The notes under the pieces were generated by a model. The model searched no databases and was not told the origin of the DNA. It saw only the letters and a list, made by a program, of their open reading frames with translations. The translations under genes and the position numbers were made by a program. From positions 1 through 11,870 of the forward strand of contig CAJXPP010000046.1 of assembly GCA_913058195.1 (NCBI GenBank): DNA of 11,870 bases, in the 5' to 3' direction. The DNA is from an uncultured Gammaproteobacteria bacterium (GTDB taxonomy: Bacteria > Pseudomonadota > Gammaproteobacteria > Nitrosococcales > Methylophagaceae). Within the stretch, counting starts at the first letter, position 1; each line of letters starts with the position of its first letter. Shown in pieces: positions 1-7,170 of this stretch.

Positions 1-42
1 CAGAGTAGATCGTCGGCAGCGTCAGATGTGTATAAGAGACAG
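1..42 (+). other. Untrimmed Nextera (Tn5) Read 1 adapter with i5 index, not genomic
   Basis: Positions 10-42 match the Illumina Nextera Read 1 transposase adapter; 24-42 is the 19-bp Tn5 mosaic end (AGATGTGTATAAGAGACAG). Positions 2-9 (AGAGTAGA) match the i5 index I know as N504/S504, and position 1 would be the last base of the P5 segment. This is library-preparation sequence left on the contig end. Real genomic sequence starts at 43. Confidence 0.97.
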
Positions 43-397
43 AATTATCACCAAGCTCAAACACAATGTAGGAACCATAAAAGGGACCAAAAAAAGATAC
101 TTTTAAGTGTGCCATTTTATTATCACCAACAAAAAAAGCTTTGCCTTCGGCTTCCTTCCACTGGTTTCGTTTAACATCAAAACCACGATTAATAACCTTA
201 ATGCCACCTTCCTCGCGCAGAACATATTCAGCACTAACATTATCCAAACCTCGCTCAAAAGAGTGATCGAGCCTTGCAATTTCATACCATTTTCCAAGGT
301 AGCTATCTACCTCAAAGTTATTAACAGGCTGAATACCTTCAGGAATTCCAACGCATCCAGATAAAAGGACAACAATACTGTATAGAATATAACGCAT
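43..397 (-). CDS. blc: Outer-membrane lipoprotein Blc (bacterial lipocalin), C-terminus missing at contig edge
   Basis: Partial gene: 118 codons from the ATG at 397 to 44, then the frame runs into adapter. Blc is a lipid-binding lipocalin anchored to the outer membrane. What shows this: a short signal peptide with lipobox LSGC (lipidated Cys15; residue 16 is Val, not Asp, so no inner-membrane retention signal); the lipocalin signature around 33-42 (YLGKWYEIAR, with the GxW motif at 35-37) followed by DHSFERGL; and the conserved SFFGPFYG at 101-108. From memory it aligns closely with E. coli Blc, which is about 177 residues, so roughly 55-60 residues are missing. The start is supported by GAGG 10 nt upstream. 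The open frame continues through the adapter and encodes a meaningless tail (SVSYTHLTLP...), which must not be annotated. It lies downstream of the 623-1384 gene on the same strand, 225 bp away. No convincing promoter was seen in that gap. Confidence 0.93.
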
Positions 398-523
398 TAC
401 TATTCATCCTCAATTTCAGTTGAATTTAATAGGGCCTTAAAAGCCGCAAGCGCTCGTATACGGCCAAACTTTAAATCTATTAATAGGTTTTAGTTAAAAA
501 CAACGCGACCACGATACGTAAAC

Positions 524-551
524 AATTAAAAGGGTAACGTCCCCTTTAATT
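524..551. repeat. Short palindrome, ATTAAAAGGG-type, between blc and the membrane-protein gene
   Basis: The arms AATTAAAAGGG (524-534) and CCCCTTTAATT (541-551) face each other across a 6-nt loop, forming a stable GC-capped stem-loop. A related direct motif, ATTAAAAGGG, recurs at 597-606. The right arm (CCCCTTTAAT) recurs at 1643-1652, on the other side of the membrane-protein gene. It could be a transcription terminator for the minus-strand gene at 623-1384 or, more likely given the recurrence, a piece of a dispersed REP-like repeat. The rest of the gap 398-622 holds no gene that I can see. Confidence 0.5.
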
Positions 552-622
552 CCTATCTATCCAATGGTAGGGGCTAATATTGCCTTAATTCAGTCGATTA
601 AAAGGGATGTTTTTTTAAGAGC

Positions 623-1384
623 TTACAACCCTTTTGGTGTATTAATAATTAAAGCACCATTAGGAATTTGTGCAACGACAGCTCCAGATTTAGTAAAGAA
701 GGCAATGCGTGTTTCAGTGCTGGCTATTAGTATACCTTCATATAAGATTTTCCCATCTTTGGATTGGAGGACTTTGCAGTTACTCCAACGTTTATTCTCT
801 TCGTAGAAGCAACCTTTTTGTAAATACTGATCGATATTATTATTGGCAAATTCTTTAGCTGGTGAATAACCTAAAACGCTGGGAAGAATCCATAAGCAAA
901 AGAGACCAAAAGGCATATAGATAAACGCAAATACTAGGTAGGAGAAAATACCAGCTAAACCCAAAGCCATGCTGCAATTATTCGTATCCCAATGATACTC
1001 TTTGAGTTTGTTACCTAGCCATAAAGACAGTTTTTTATATATTTCAGATGTAAGTATCTTTTGTAGAAAAAAAAGTAACAGTGCTACACCCAAGATAAAA
1101 AAACTAATTGAGATAATACCTTCACATGTAATCATCCACATCAAGATGCTTTTGATTGACATAAATAAAGGTAGCCATAATTGGGCTATAGCAATATAAG
1201 CTGCAACATAGGTATCTTGAACATTAATAGGAAAAGTGTCCGTACTTATTCCATATGTTGTTAATAAAGCTTGGTAGTAACTCAAACCTATTAAATAGAA
1301 GAGGGGGGCTAGTACCGCTAAAGCAGTGATAATAAGCTGCAGCTTAGATACGAGTGGCTTCTTTTCTGGTATTTTTTCATCCAT
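623..1384 (-). CDS. Polytopic inner-membrane protein of unknown function
   Basis: I do not recognise a named family. The 253-residue product has about four or five hydrophobic stretches (around 16-36, 58-80, 88-110 and a long one at 138-170 that could be two helices), so it is an inner-membrane protein. A basic/acidic N-terminus (MDEKIPEKKP) precedes the first helix. The loop YGISTDTFPINVQDTYVAAY after helix 1 resembles a GI..D.FP....D...AY pattern that I associate with widespread uncharacterised membrane proteins. The C-terminal 75 residues are soluble and predicted beta-rich. The start has AAGGA about 8 nt upstream. It lies 272 bp downstream of the putative PycTM gene on the same strand, separated by a hairpin repeat, and could be transcribed with it or be an independent accessory gene. 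A role in defence is inference from position only. Confidence 0.8.
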   Translation of the reverse strand: MDEKIPEKKPLVSKLQLIITALAVLAPLFYLIGLSYYQALLTTYGISTDTFPINVQDTYVAAYIAIAQLWLPLFMSIKSILMWMITCEGIISISFFILGVALLLFFLQKILTSEIYKKLSLWLGNKLKEYHWDTNNCSMALGLAGIFSYLVFAFIYMPFGLFCLWILPSVLGYSPAKEFANNNIDQYLQKGCFYEENKRWSNCKVLQSKDGKILYEGILIASTETRIAFFTKSGAVVAQIPNGALIINTPKGL

Positions 1385-1420
1385 GATACTTATCCTTGTT
1401 ATAACCGGTATTTTCGTTCT

Positions 1421-1656
1421 TTTATTAAAAGACCACGCTGCCGCGGGGGCATTTATTTCTTTTGCTTGCCCAAAAGAAACAGAACCAAAGAAAAAGGTAC
1501 CCTTATCGCCTTACTTCCAAAAATTAAACTATCTGGTGGCGCAGACGAAAACTTGCTACGCTCAGACACTCACCTACTTTATCCACCAAATAGCTTATTT
1601 TTTGGCGGCGATCAAATGGGAAGAGGGGGAAATTAAATCTGTCCCCTTTAATATTG
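1421..1656. repeat. Structured intergenic repeat (REP/MITE-like), non-coding
   Basis: The 272-bp gap between two minus-strand genes is almost filled by nested inverted repeats. (i) TTTCTTTTG (1456-1464) pairs perfectly with CAAAAGAAA (1471-1479) over a 6-nt loop. (ii) 1517-1539 pairs with 1583-1605 at 20 of 23 positions, and this stem extends through ATCGCC (1505-1510) with GGCGAT (1607-1612) beyond a one-sided bulge. (iii) GGGGA (1626-1630) pairs with TCCCC (1642-1646). I remember motifs such as CTTTTGGGCAAGCAAAAG and GGGGACAGATTTAATTT as recurrent intergenic sequences in gammaproteobacteria, but I could not search. The right edge stops within a few bases of the PycTM stop codon (1657). The small plus-strand open frame running across it has no ribosome site or recognisable product and is rejected as a gene. 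Confidence 0.65.
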
Positions 1657-2238
1657 TTAGCCTACTTTAGAGTATAGGTAAATAGTTATTCCTAGAACTA
1701 ACCAGATAAATGCTACTTTCAAAGAGGATTTAAACCTGTGGAGCTTTATTTCTCTGATATAAATCAATTTCATATGTTCAAAAGATAACTCGGAAACTAT
1801 TTCATCTTCATTACCTGGGTAGTCTTGTGAAAAAGCTAATATGTCTTTATTAGCTTTAATCACAGACCTGTTTAAAAGCACGTCTAACCAACCAAATTGA
1901 AATAATCCACCCCCATAGAAAATACCTTTATATTCTGAAGAATTAACTATGTGGTCAGCAGGGTTATCGATCGCTGATATCGTTCTCACTAAAGAGGAGA
2001 TGGCAGCCAACCAAAAGAGTAAGAAAATGACTCCAGTTAGAACAGCAAAATTGAGAGATGTTAACAAAGAAATATGTACTAAATGATTCCATATCTCCCC
2101 AAGCGAAGAGATGGGAACGAGTAGGCCTGTAAGTAATGCTATTACTTTTACATCAATAGATCTGATTGTTGCTTGGGCATCATGTATTGCAGAAAGAATA
2201 AAGTCACTTTTATTATTCATTCTTGTTGACCCATTCAT
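1657..2238 (-). CDS. pycTM: Putative Pycsar transmembrane effector (PycTM-like)
   Basis: Likely the effector of a Pycsar anti-phage system: an inner-membrane protein that, on sensing the cyclic pyrimidine made by the adjacent cyclase, disrupts the membrane and stops phage production. The 193-residue product has the layout of that family: an amphipathic N-terminal segment (SDFILSAIHDAQATIRSIDVK), helix 1 at about 30-50, helix 2 at about 60-82, a cytosolic stretch of about 90 residues, and helix 3 at about 173-190 near the C-terminus. It overlaps the end of the cyclase gene, so the two are one transcript and probably translationally coupled. The start is uncertain: the ATG at 2238 gives a 26-nt overlap, while the ATG at 2220 gives an 8-nt ATGAATAA overlap. 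Neither has a clear Shine-Dalgarno, and residues before 7 are dispensable by eye. The family call rests on topology and the cyclase neighbour, not on a search. Confidence 0.75.
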   Translation of the reverse strand: MNGSTRMNNKSDFILSAIHDAQATIRSIDVKVIALLTGLLVPISSLGEIWNHLVHISLLTSLNFAVLTGVIFLLFWLAAISSLVRTISAIDNPADHIVNSSEYKGIFYGGGLFQFGWLDVLLNRSVIKANKDILAFSQDYPGNEDEIVSELSFEHMKLIYIREIKLHRFKSSLKVAFIWLVLGITIYLYSKVG

Positions 2239-2935
2239 TCATTGATGTATTAATGACATTTCCGTGATAGCAATCATGTATGTGATTTTTAGAAAGAAGT
2301 TCTTTGTTGCTGCCATTAAGGTTGTCATAAAACACATTTGAAACCATCATCTCGAAATCACTATAGGTTTTATTGCCATGAGAACATAGAGCGGCAGCTT
2401 CGCCAACGAGTTTTCCAAGCCAAACCACTTCATTGATGCCACTACCTTTGTAACCAGATTTAATCATCAATGATGACCCATATGATATTCCGATGCCAAT
2501 GGTTAACTCTGAGTATTTTTTCTTTTTGTATTTAATATTTAGAATGTCAATTAAGGATGAAGCTTTAGCTCCAACAGAAAATAATTCGTTAATATCTGCT
2601 TTGTAAGGAGTATCACAAATACCCCATACAGCATCACCTTCAATATACAATTCACTAATTTTTGAGTGGCTTTTCAATACTGAAATTAGTTCTGATATAT
2701 ACGTTTTATATATTTTCGCAAGGACAGGTCTAGTATGTTTTTTATTAAGGTCTTTGGAAGCACGAATATCAATGAAAATAGCAGAGCACTCGACAGAAAA
2801 ACCGTTATTGAATGTTAGCGAGTCTCTTGAAGGAATAGACTTTTTATCTTCATATGAAGCGTCGGAACCGTCTAGGACTTCGTCAATTCTCTCAATGCTT
2901 TTGTTAAAAGAGTAATAACTATGGTTTGCTTGCAT
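2213..2935 (-). CDS. pycC: Putative Pycsar nucleotide cyclase (class III adenylate/guanylate cyclase fold)
   Basis: A 240-residue stand-alone class III cyclase-like protein, interpreted as a pyrimidine cyclase making cCMP or cUMP as an infection alarm. The catalytic core starts near residue 50: SAIFIDIRAS carries the first metal-binding Asp (D56), and ELYIEGDAVWGIC carries the second (D101). TIGIGISYGS (145-154) is the following core strand, and NEVVWLGKLVGEAAALC (168-184) replaces the usual VNxAARL helix. No receiver, HAMP, PAS or membrane segment is fused, unlike signalling cyclases but like Pycsar cyclases. The first 45 residues are polar and not recognised. The start is well supported by AAGGA 5 nt upstream. 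The membrane-effector gene overlaps its 3' end, which is the diagnostic Pycsar arrangement. Which pyrimidine it uses cannot be read from sequence here. An ordinary cAMP cyclase is less likely given the partner. Confidence 0.83.
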   Translation of the reverse strand: MQANHSYYSFNKSIERIDEVLDGSDASYEDKKSIPSRDSLTFNNGFSVECSAIFIDIRASKDLNKKHTRPVLAKIYKTYISELISVLKSHSKISELYIEGDAVWGICDTPYKADINELFSVGAKASSLIDILNIKYKKKKYSELTIGIGISYGSSLMIKSGYKGSGINEVVWLGKLVGEAAALCSHGNKTYSDFEMMVSNVFYDNLNGSNKELLSKNHIHDCYHGNVINTSMNEWVNKNE

Positions 2936-2967
2936 AAGCTTCCTTTCATGATTTACTGCTAGCTAAC

Positions 2968-2991
2968 GTTATTATTAAGGTGGATAATAAC
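2968..2991. promoter_or_regulatory. Perfect inverted repeat upstream of the cyclase gene, candidate operator
   Basis: GTTATTAT (2968-2975) and ATAATAAC (2984-2991) are exact inverted copies around an 8-nt centre, 33-56 nt before the cyclase ATG, where a promoter would be expected. On the minus strand a weak sigma-70-like pair, TTACAA-17-TAATAA, overlaps it. It could be a repressor operator or chance in AT-rich DNA. No regulator gene is present in the window. Confidence 0.3.
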
Positions 2992-3060
2992 TCCTTGTAA
3001 CTTCTACGATCTATAGGACCTAAATTCCAAGCAATAGGGTAATAAGGCTAAATATGGAAC

Positions 3061-3084
3061 AAAAAAGCCAGCAAAAGCTGGCTT
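3061..3084 (-). terminator. Intrinsic terminator of nrdAB
   Basis: Read on the minus strand, AAGCCAGC-TTTT-GCTGGCTT is a perfect 8-bp stem with a tetraloop, running into six T residues. It starts 8 nt after the nrdB stop codon and separates the reductase operon from the cyclase gene downstream. Confidence 0.93.
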
Positions 3085-3091
3085 CTTACAA

Positions 3092-4246
3092 CTAATCCCA
3101 ATTAAGAGCACCACCGGTCTGGTACTCAGTCACTTTCGTTTCGAAGAAGTTTTTTTCCTTCTTCATATTGGCTTGTTCATCTAGCCAAGGCAGCGCTGCT
3201 TCGACACCGGGGAAGGGTTCTTCAAAGCCCAGTTGTTTAGCACGTCGGTTGGCGATAAAGCGGAATTGGCCGAGGTGATCTTCTTTTGAATAACCTAAAA
3301 TAGGGTCACGCAAAATATAGCTCGCGTAGATTTTTTCTGCTTCTTCTGCTTCTTCGAACATCGCTTGGATTTTGGCTGGATCTAATACTAAGTTTTCTTC
3401 TTTGATGATTTGTTTTACAACACGAATACCGAATGATGCGTGCATCACTTCATCACGCATGATGTATTGTAGCTGTTCGGAAGTACCTTTCATTAAACCA
3501 CGGCGTTGTAGGGCAAATATTGGACTAAAGCCATTGTAGAACCAGCAGCCTTCGAAGATAGCTGCAAAGAAGGCATAAGCCATGACGAAGTTTTCGAGTT
3601 CATCAGGGTCTGTTAAGTCAATATCACTACGCATAATCGAGTTGAGGCGATTATTAGCCAATTGAATCTTTTGGTTAATTTCTGGCACAACACGGTAGCG
3701 GTTGTAGATTTCGCTTTGATCAAGACCAATGGTTTCGATGCAATGCTGGTATGTCCAGGTGTGCAAGGCTTCTTCATACACTTGGCGTGCTTGATAGATT
3801 TGCAGTTCTGGCGCTGACATTTTTTCCATTACTGCTAGGCCGATATTACGCATAGCCAGAATGTCGGATGTAGTCAGGTATGACAGCACATTTTCATAGA
3901 CATGACGTTCTTCTAATGTCAGTTTATGACGGTAGTCGTGAACGTCTTGTGCCATGTTGATATCAAGCGGTGTCCAGTGATTCTTGTTGGCATTAAGGAA
4001 GTAAGTCCATGCCCAAGGGTATTTGAACGGTGCAAGTTGGTTGATGTCTGTCATGCCATTGATGACGCGTTTATCATCTGGGTTAACCGGTGCAATATTA
4101 GCTTGTGGTAATGACATAGCTGGTGCTGAGGCTGTATCAATTGGCACGCCGGTAACATTGGCTACATTAGGTGCATCATTCGCTGCACTTTCATCAGTTT
4201 CTTCTTTTACAGCGGGTGCTGCAAAAGGATCATCCCAATCTAACAT
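3092..4246 (-). CDS. nrdB: Ribonucleoside-diphosphate reductase, beta (radical) subunit, class Ia
   Basis: Supplies the tyrosyl radical for reduction of ribonucleotides to deoxyribonucleotides, acting with NrdA in the cytosol. Numbering from the ATG at 4246 (384 residues), the diiron ligands are D128, E159, H162, E232, E266 and H269, and the radical tyrosine is Y166 in the EEALHTWTYQH helix (equivalent to E. coli Y122), so this is a tyrosyl-radical enzyme rather than a class Ic Mn/Fe type. The C-terminal YQTGGALNWD is the tail that docks on the alpha subunit. I prefer the ATG at 4246 over the upstream in-frame ATG at 4255: it overlaps the nrdA stop as TAATG and has GAGG 10 nt upstream, whereas for the 4255 ATG that GAGG is only one base away. 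The protein then begins MLDWDDPF, like other NrdB. Residues about 10-58 form an Ala/Asn/Pro-rich, poorly conserved extension. Confidence 0.97.
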   Translation of the reverse strand: MLDWDDPFAAPAVKEETDESAANDAPNVANVTGVPIDTASAPAMSLPQANIAPVNPDDKRVINGMTDINQLAPFKYPWAWTYFLNANKNHWTPLDINMAQDVHDYRHKLTLEERHVYENVLSYLTTSDILAMRNIGLAVMEKMSAPELQIYQARQVYEEALHTWTYQHCIETIGLDQSEIYNRYRVVPEINQKIQLANNRLNSIMRSDIDLTDPDELENFVMAYAFFAAIFEGCWFYNGFSPIFALQRRGLMKGTSEQLQYIMRDEVMHASFGIRVVKQIIKEENLVLDPAKIQAMFEEAEEAEKIYASYILRDPILGYSKEDHLGQFRFIANRRAKQLGFEEPFPGVEAALPWLDEQANMKKEKNFFETKVTEYQTGGALNWD

Positions 4247-7134
4247 TATTGACATGCCTCGCAGTCAGGTTCAAGGATTGAGCAGGCTTGAGGTGCTTCT
4301 TGTCCTTCACCTAACACAAACTCATCTTCTTCAACTTTTTCTGCCGCGACAGGTGCTGGGGCAGGGGCCGCTATAATTGCAGCGGGTACTACTGGCGCTG
4401 CAACTGCTGCTGGACGTTCTGCACTGCTTGTTTTCTCTGCTGCTGTCGCACCCATTGAGCGGAGGTAATAAGTGGTTTTAAGACCACGTACCCACGCTAG
4501 TTTATATAGGTTATCCATCTTCTTACCTGATGGTTCAGCCATGTATAAGTTCAAGCTTTGTGCTTGATCTAACCATTTTTGACGACGTGATGCAGCTTCG
4601 ATTAACCAACGAGCATCCATTTCAAATGCTGTGACATATAAGGCTTTTAACTCGTCAGGTACACGGTCAATAGACTGTAGGCTACCATCGAAGTATTTGA
4701 GGTCATTGATCATAACGTCATCCCATAAACCTCGGGCTTTCAAGTCATCTACCATATATGGGTTGATAACAGTAAATTCGCCTGACAAGTTCGATTTAAC
4801 GAATAGGTTTTGATAGGTTGGTTCAACTGATTGACTGACACCACAGATATTTGAAATGGTGGCTGTTGGTGCAATCGCCATCGTGTTTGAGTTACGCATA
4901 CCTTGCGATTTAATCTTGTTACGCAATGTATCCCAATCAAGCGTTTGGCTCTCATCTTGTTGCAGATATTCGCCACGTGCTTCTTTAAGGATCTTGATAG
5001 AGTCAATCGGCAGAATGCCTTGGCTCCATAAGCTTCCTTCGTATGATTGATATGTACCACGTTCAGCAGCCAAATCAGACGAGGCTTCGATGGTGTAATA
5101 ACTGACTGCTTCCATTGATGTATCAGCAAAGGCGACGGCATCATCAGAGCTGTACGGTAGACGCATTTTGTATAGTGCATCTTGGAAACCCATAATGCCT
5201 AGACCAACAGGGCGATGTTGTAGGTTTGATTTTCGCGCTTGAGGCACACTGTAATAGTTGTACTCAATGACGTTATCTAACATACGCATTGCTGTTGTGA
5301 TGGTGCGTTGTAGTTTTTCTAAATCAAGACCATTTTCACCAACATGTTGTGGCAAGTTGACTGAACCTAGGTTACATACGGCGATTTCATCATCTGATGT
5401 ATTAAGCGTGATTTCTGTACATAGGTTTGAGCTATGTACAACACCAACGTGTTGTTGTGGTGAACGTAGGTTACAAGGATCTTTAAATGTAATCCATGGA
5501 TGACCTGTTTCAAACAACATGCCTAACATTTTGCGCCATAAGTCATTGGCTGGGAATGATTTGGTATTGCGAAGTTCACCTGCTGCTGCTTTTACTTCAT
5601 AGGCTTCATAGGCTGCTTCAAACGCTAAACCTGTTAGGTCATGAAGGTCTGGCACTTCTTCTGGTGAGAATAATGTCCAGTTGCCATTTTCAGCAACACG
5701 TTTCATGAATAAATCAGGGATCCAGTTCGCTGTATTCATATCATGAGTACGACGACGATCATCACCGGTGTTTTTACGTAAATCTAGGAACTCTTCAACA
5801 TCAATATGCCATGTTTCAAGATAGGCACACACAGCACCTTTACGCTTACCACCTTGGTTTACGGCAACAGCAGTGTCATTAGCTACTTTTAAGAAAGGTA
5901 CAACACCTTGTGAGTTACCGTTAGTACCTTTGATGTGTGAACCTAGACCACGAACTCGTGTCCAGTCATTACCCAAGCCACCTGCATATTTAGATAACAG
6001 GGCATTGTCACGCATTGCATCGTAGATACCGCCTAGATCATCAGGTACTGATGTTAGGTAACATGATGATAGTTGTGGGCGTAATGTACCGGCATTAAAG
6101 AGGGTAGGTGTACTACTCATAAAGTCGAATGAAGACAATAAGTTGTAGAATTCGATTGCACGCTCTTCACGGTTAAGTTCGTTAATCGCAAGGCCCATCG
6201 ATACACGCATATAGAATGCTTGTGGCAACTCGAAACGTGTATTGGCTTGGTGGATGAAGTAGCGGTCATACAGTGTTTGTAAACCAAGGTAAGTGAAGTT
6301 GAAATCGTTTTCAGGTTTCAGCGCCTTACCCATTCGTTCAAGATCGTATTCAGCTAGTTCTGGGGCTAATAATTCGTGTTTAATAGCACGGTGGATATAG
6401 TGTTTGAAGTAATCTTGGTAGACATCACCCATCTCGTGTTGTGATGCTTGACGAGGTACTTCGTAAACAAATGTTAATGCTTCACGGCGAATGCTATCCA
6501 TTAATAAGCGTGCAGCTACGGTGCTGTATTCAGGATCTTTTTCGATAAACGTACGTGCTGCCATAACCAGTGATTTTTCTACATCACTTTCAGCAACGCC
6601 ATCAAAAATATTACGTTGTGTATCACGTAAGATTGCTTGTGCATCAACACCTGTTAAACCTTCACAGGCTTCGGTGATGAGGTTTTGCAGACGTGTAACA
6701 TCAAGAGGGTGCTTAGTGCCATCAGCAGCGGTTACATTGATTGTTGAATCAGTAACAGGCTGTGGGTGTTGTTTTTCTTCTTCAACACGTTTTTGATATT
6801 GCTGCTCGCGGTATAAAACGTAAGCACGTGCAGCTTTATATTCGCCTGTACGCATTAATGCGAGTTCAACTTGATCTTGAATATCTTCAATATGAACGGT
6901 GCCGCCATCATCTAGACGACGTGTTAAGTTTGCGGCAATTTGATCGGTGATGCCGGCAACAGTGTCGTGAATGCGACGACTATCTGACGCTGATTCACCT
7001 TCAACAGCAAGAAATGCCTTAGTGATTGCTATTGCAATTTTGCTACTATCAAAGTCAGTGACTTGGCCATTACGGCGAATGACTTGATACTGTGAAGAGT
7101 TTGAACGCGTTTGAGCTACTGATTCGCCAGCCAT
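4246..7134 (-). CDS. nrdA: Ribonucleoside-diphosphate reductase, alpha (catalytic) subunit, class Ia
   Basis: Catalytic and allosteric subunit of aerobic ribonucleotide reductase. The frame is open 42 nt further upstream, but the ATG at 7134 has AGGA 8 nt before it and gives MAGESVAQ; the extra residues look unrelated. The product is 962 residues. Two ATP-cone regulatory domains sit at about 16-110 and 132-222. The barrel carries the active-site pair C358 (LSSCYLTS) and C587 (AVCNLGSVNL) and the N570-C572-E574 triad (SNLCTE); YY at 889-890 continues the radical-transfer path. An Ala/Pro-rich flexible linker (about 900-932) leads to the C-terminal redox cysteines C951, C958 and C961, which shuttle electrons from thioredoxin or glutaredoxin. 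It is longer than E. coli NrdA (761) because of the duplicated cone and the linker, as in Pseudomonas-type NrdA. It is translationally coupled to nrdB. NrdR and DnaA sites lie upstream. Confidence 0.98.
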   Translation of the reverse strand: MAGESVAQTRSNSSQYQVIRRNGQVTDFDSSKIAIAITKAFLAVEGESASDSRRIHDTVAGITDQIAANLTRRLDDGGTVHIEDIQDQVELALMRTGEYKAARAYVLYREQQYQKRVEEEKQHPQPVTDSTINVTAADGTKHPLDVTRLQNLITEACEGLTGVDAQAILRDTQRNIFDGVAESDVEKSLVMAARTFIEKDPEYSTVAARLLMDSIRREALTFVYEVPRQASQHEMGDVYQDYFKHYIHRAIKHELLAPELAEYDLERMGKALKPENDFNFTYLGLQTLYDRYFIHQANTRFELPQAFYMRVSMGLAINELNREERAIEFYNLLSSFDFMSSTPTLFNAGTLRPQLSSCYLTSVPDDLGGIYDAMRDNALLSKYAGGLGNDWTRVRGLGSHIKGTNGNSQGVVPFLKVANDTAVAVNQGGKRKGAVCAYLETWHIDVEEFLDLRKNTGDDRRRTHDMNTANWIPDLFMKRVAENGNWTLFSPEEVPDLHDLTGLAFEAAYEAYEVKAAAGELRNTKSFPANDLWRKMLGMLFETGHPWITFKDPCNLRSPQQHVGVVHSSNLCTEITLNTSDDEIAVCNLGSVNLPQHVGENGLDLEKLQRTITTAMRMLDNVIEYNYYSVPQARKSNLQHRPVGLGIMGFQDALYKMRLPYSSDDAVAFADTSMEAVSYYTIEASSDLAAERGTYQSYEGSLWSQGILPIDSIKILKEARGEYLQQDESQTLDWDTLRNKIKSQGMRNSNTMAIAPTATISNICGVSQSVEPTYQNLFVKSNLSGEFTVINPYMVDDLKARGLWDDVMINDLKYFDGSLQSIDRVPDELKALYVTAFEMDARWLIEAASRRQKWLDQAQSLNLYMAEPSGKKMDNLYKLAWVRGLKTTYYLRSMGATAAEKTSSAERPAAVAAPVVPAAIIAAPAPAPVAAEKVEEDEFVLGEGQEAPQACSILEPDCEACQ

Positions 7135-7170
7135 AATGAGTTTCCTACAATATTTAATTAAAACCTTAAA

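Noticed and set aside
107..364. 85-codon plus-strand and 64-codon minus-strand frames at the left end
   Set aside because: Both are shadows of the lipocalin gene, whose frame shows a lipobox, GxW motif and SFFGPFYG.
597..654. Possible terminator formed by AAAAGGG and CCCTTTT around the stop of the 623-1384 gene
   Set aside because: The loop exceeds 20 nt, the stem is only 7 bp and there is no clear T run on the minus strand.
1326..1670. 114-codon plus-strand open frame
   Set aside because: It overlaps the antisense of the 623-1384 gene and the hairpin repeat, has no ribosome site, and its translation is low-complexity repeat sequence.
4749..5180. 143-codon minus-strand frame inside nrdA
   Set aside because: It is out of frame within a fully conserved NrdA coding region and has no recognisable motif.
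7130..7170. TTGTGG-18-TATTGT promoter for nrdAB
   Set aside because: It would start transcription on the ribosome site, and the -35 matches poorly; no confident nrdAB promoter hexamers could be picked.
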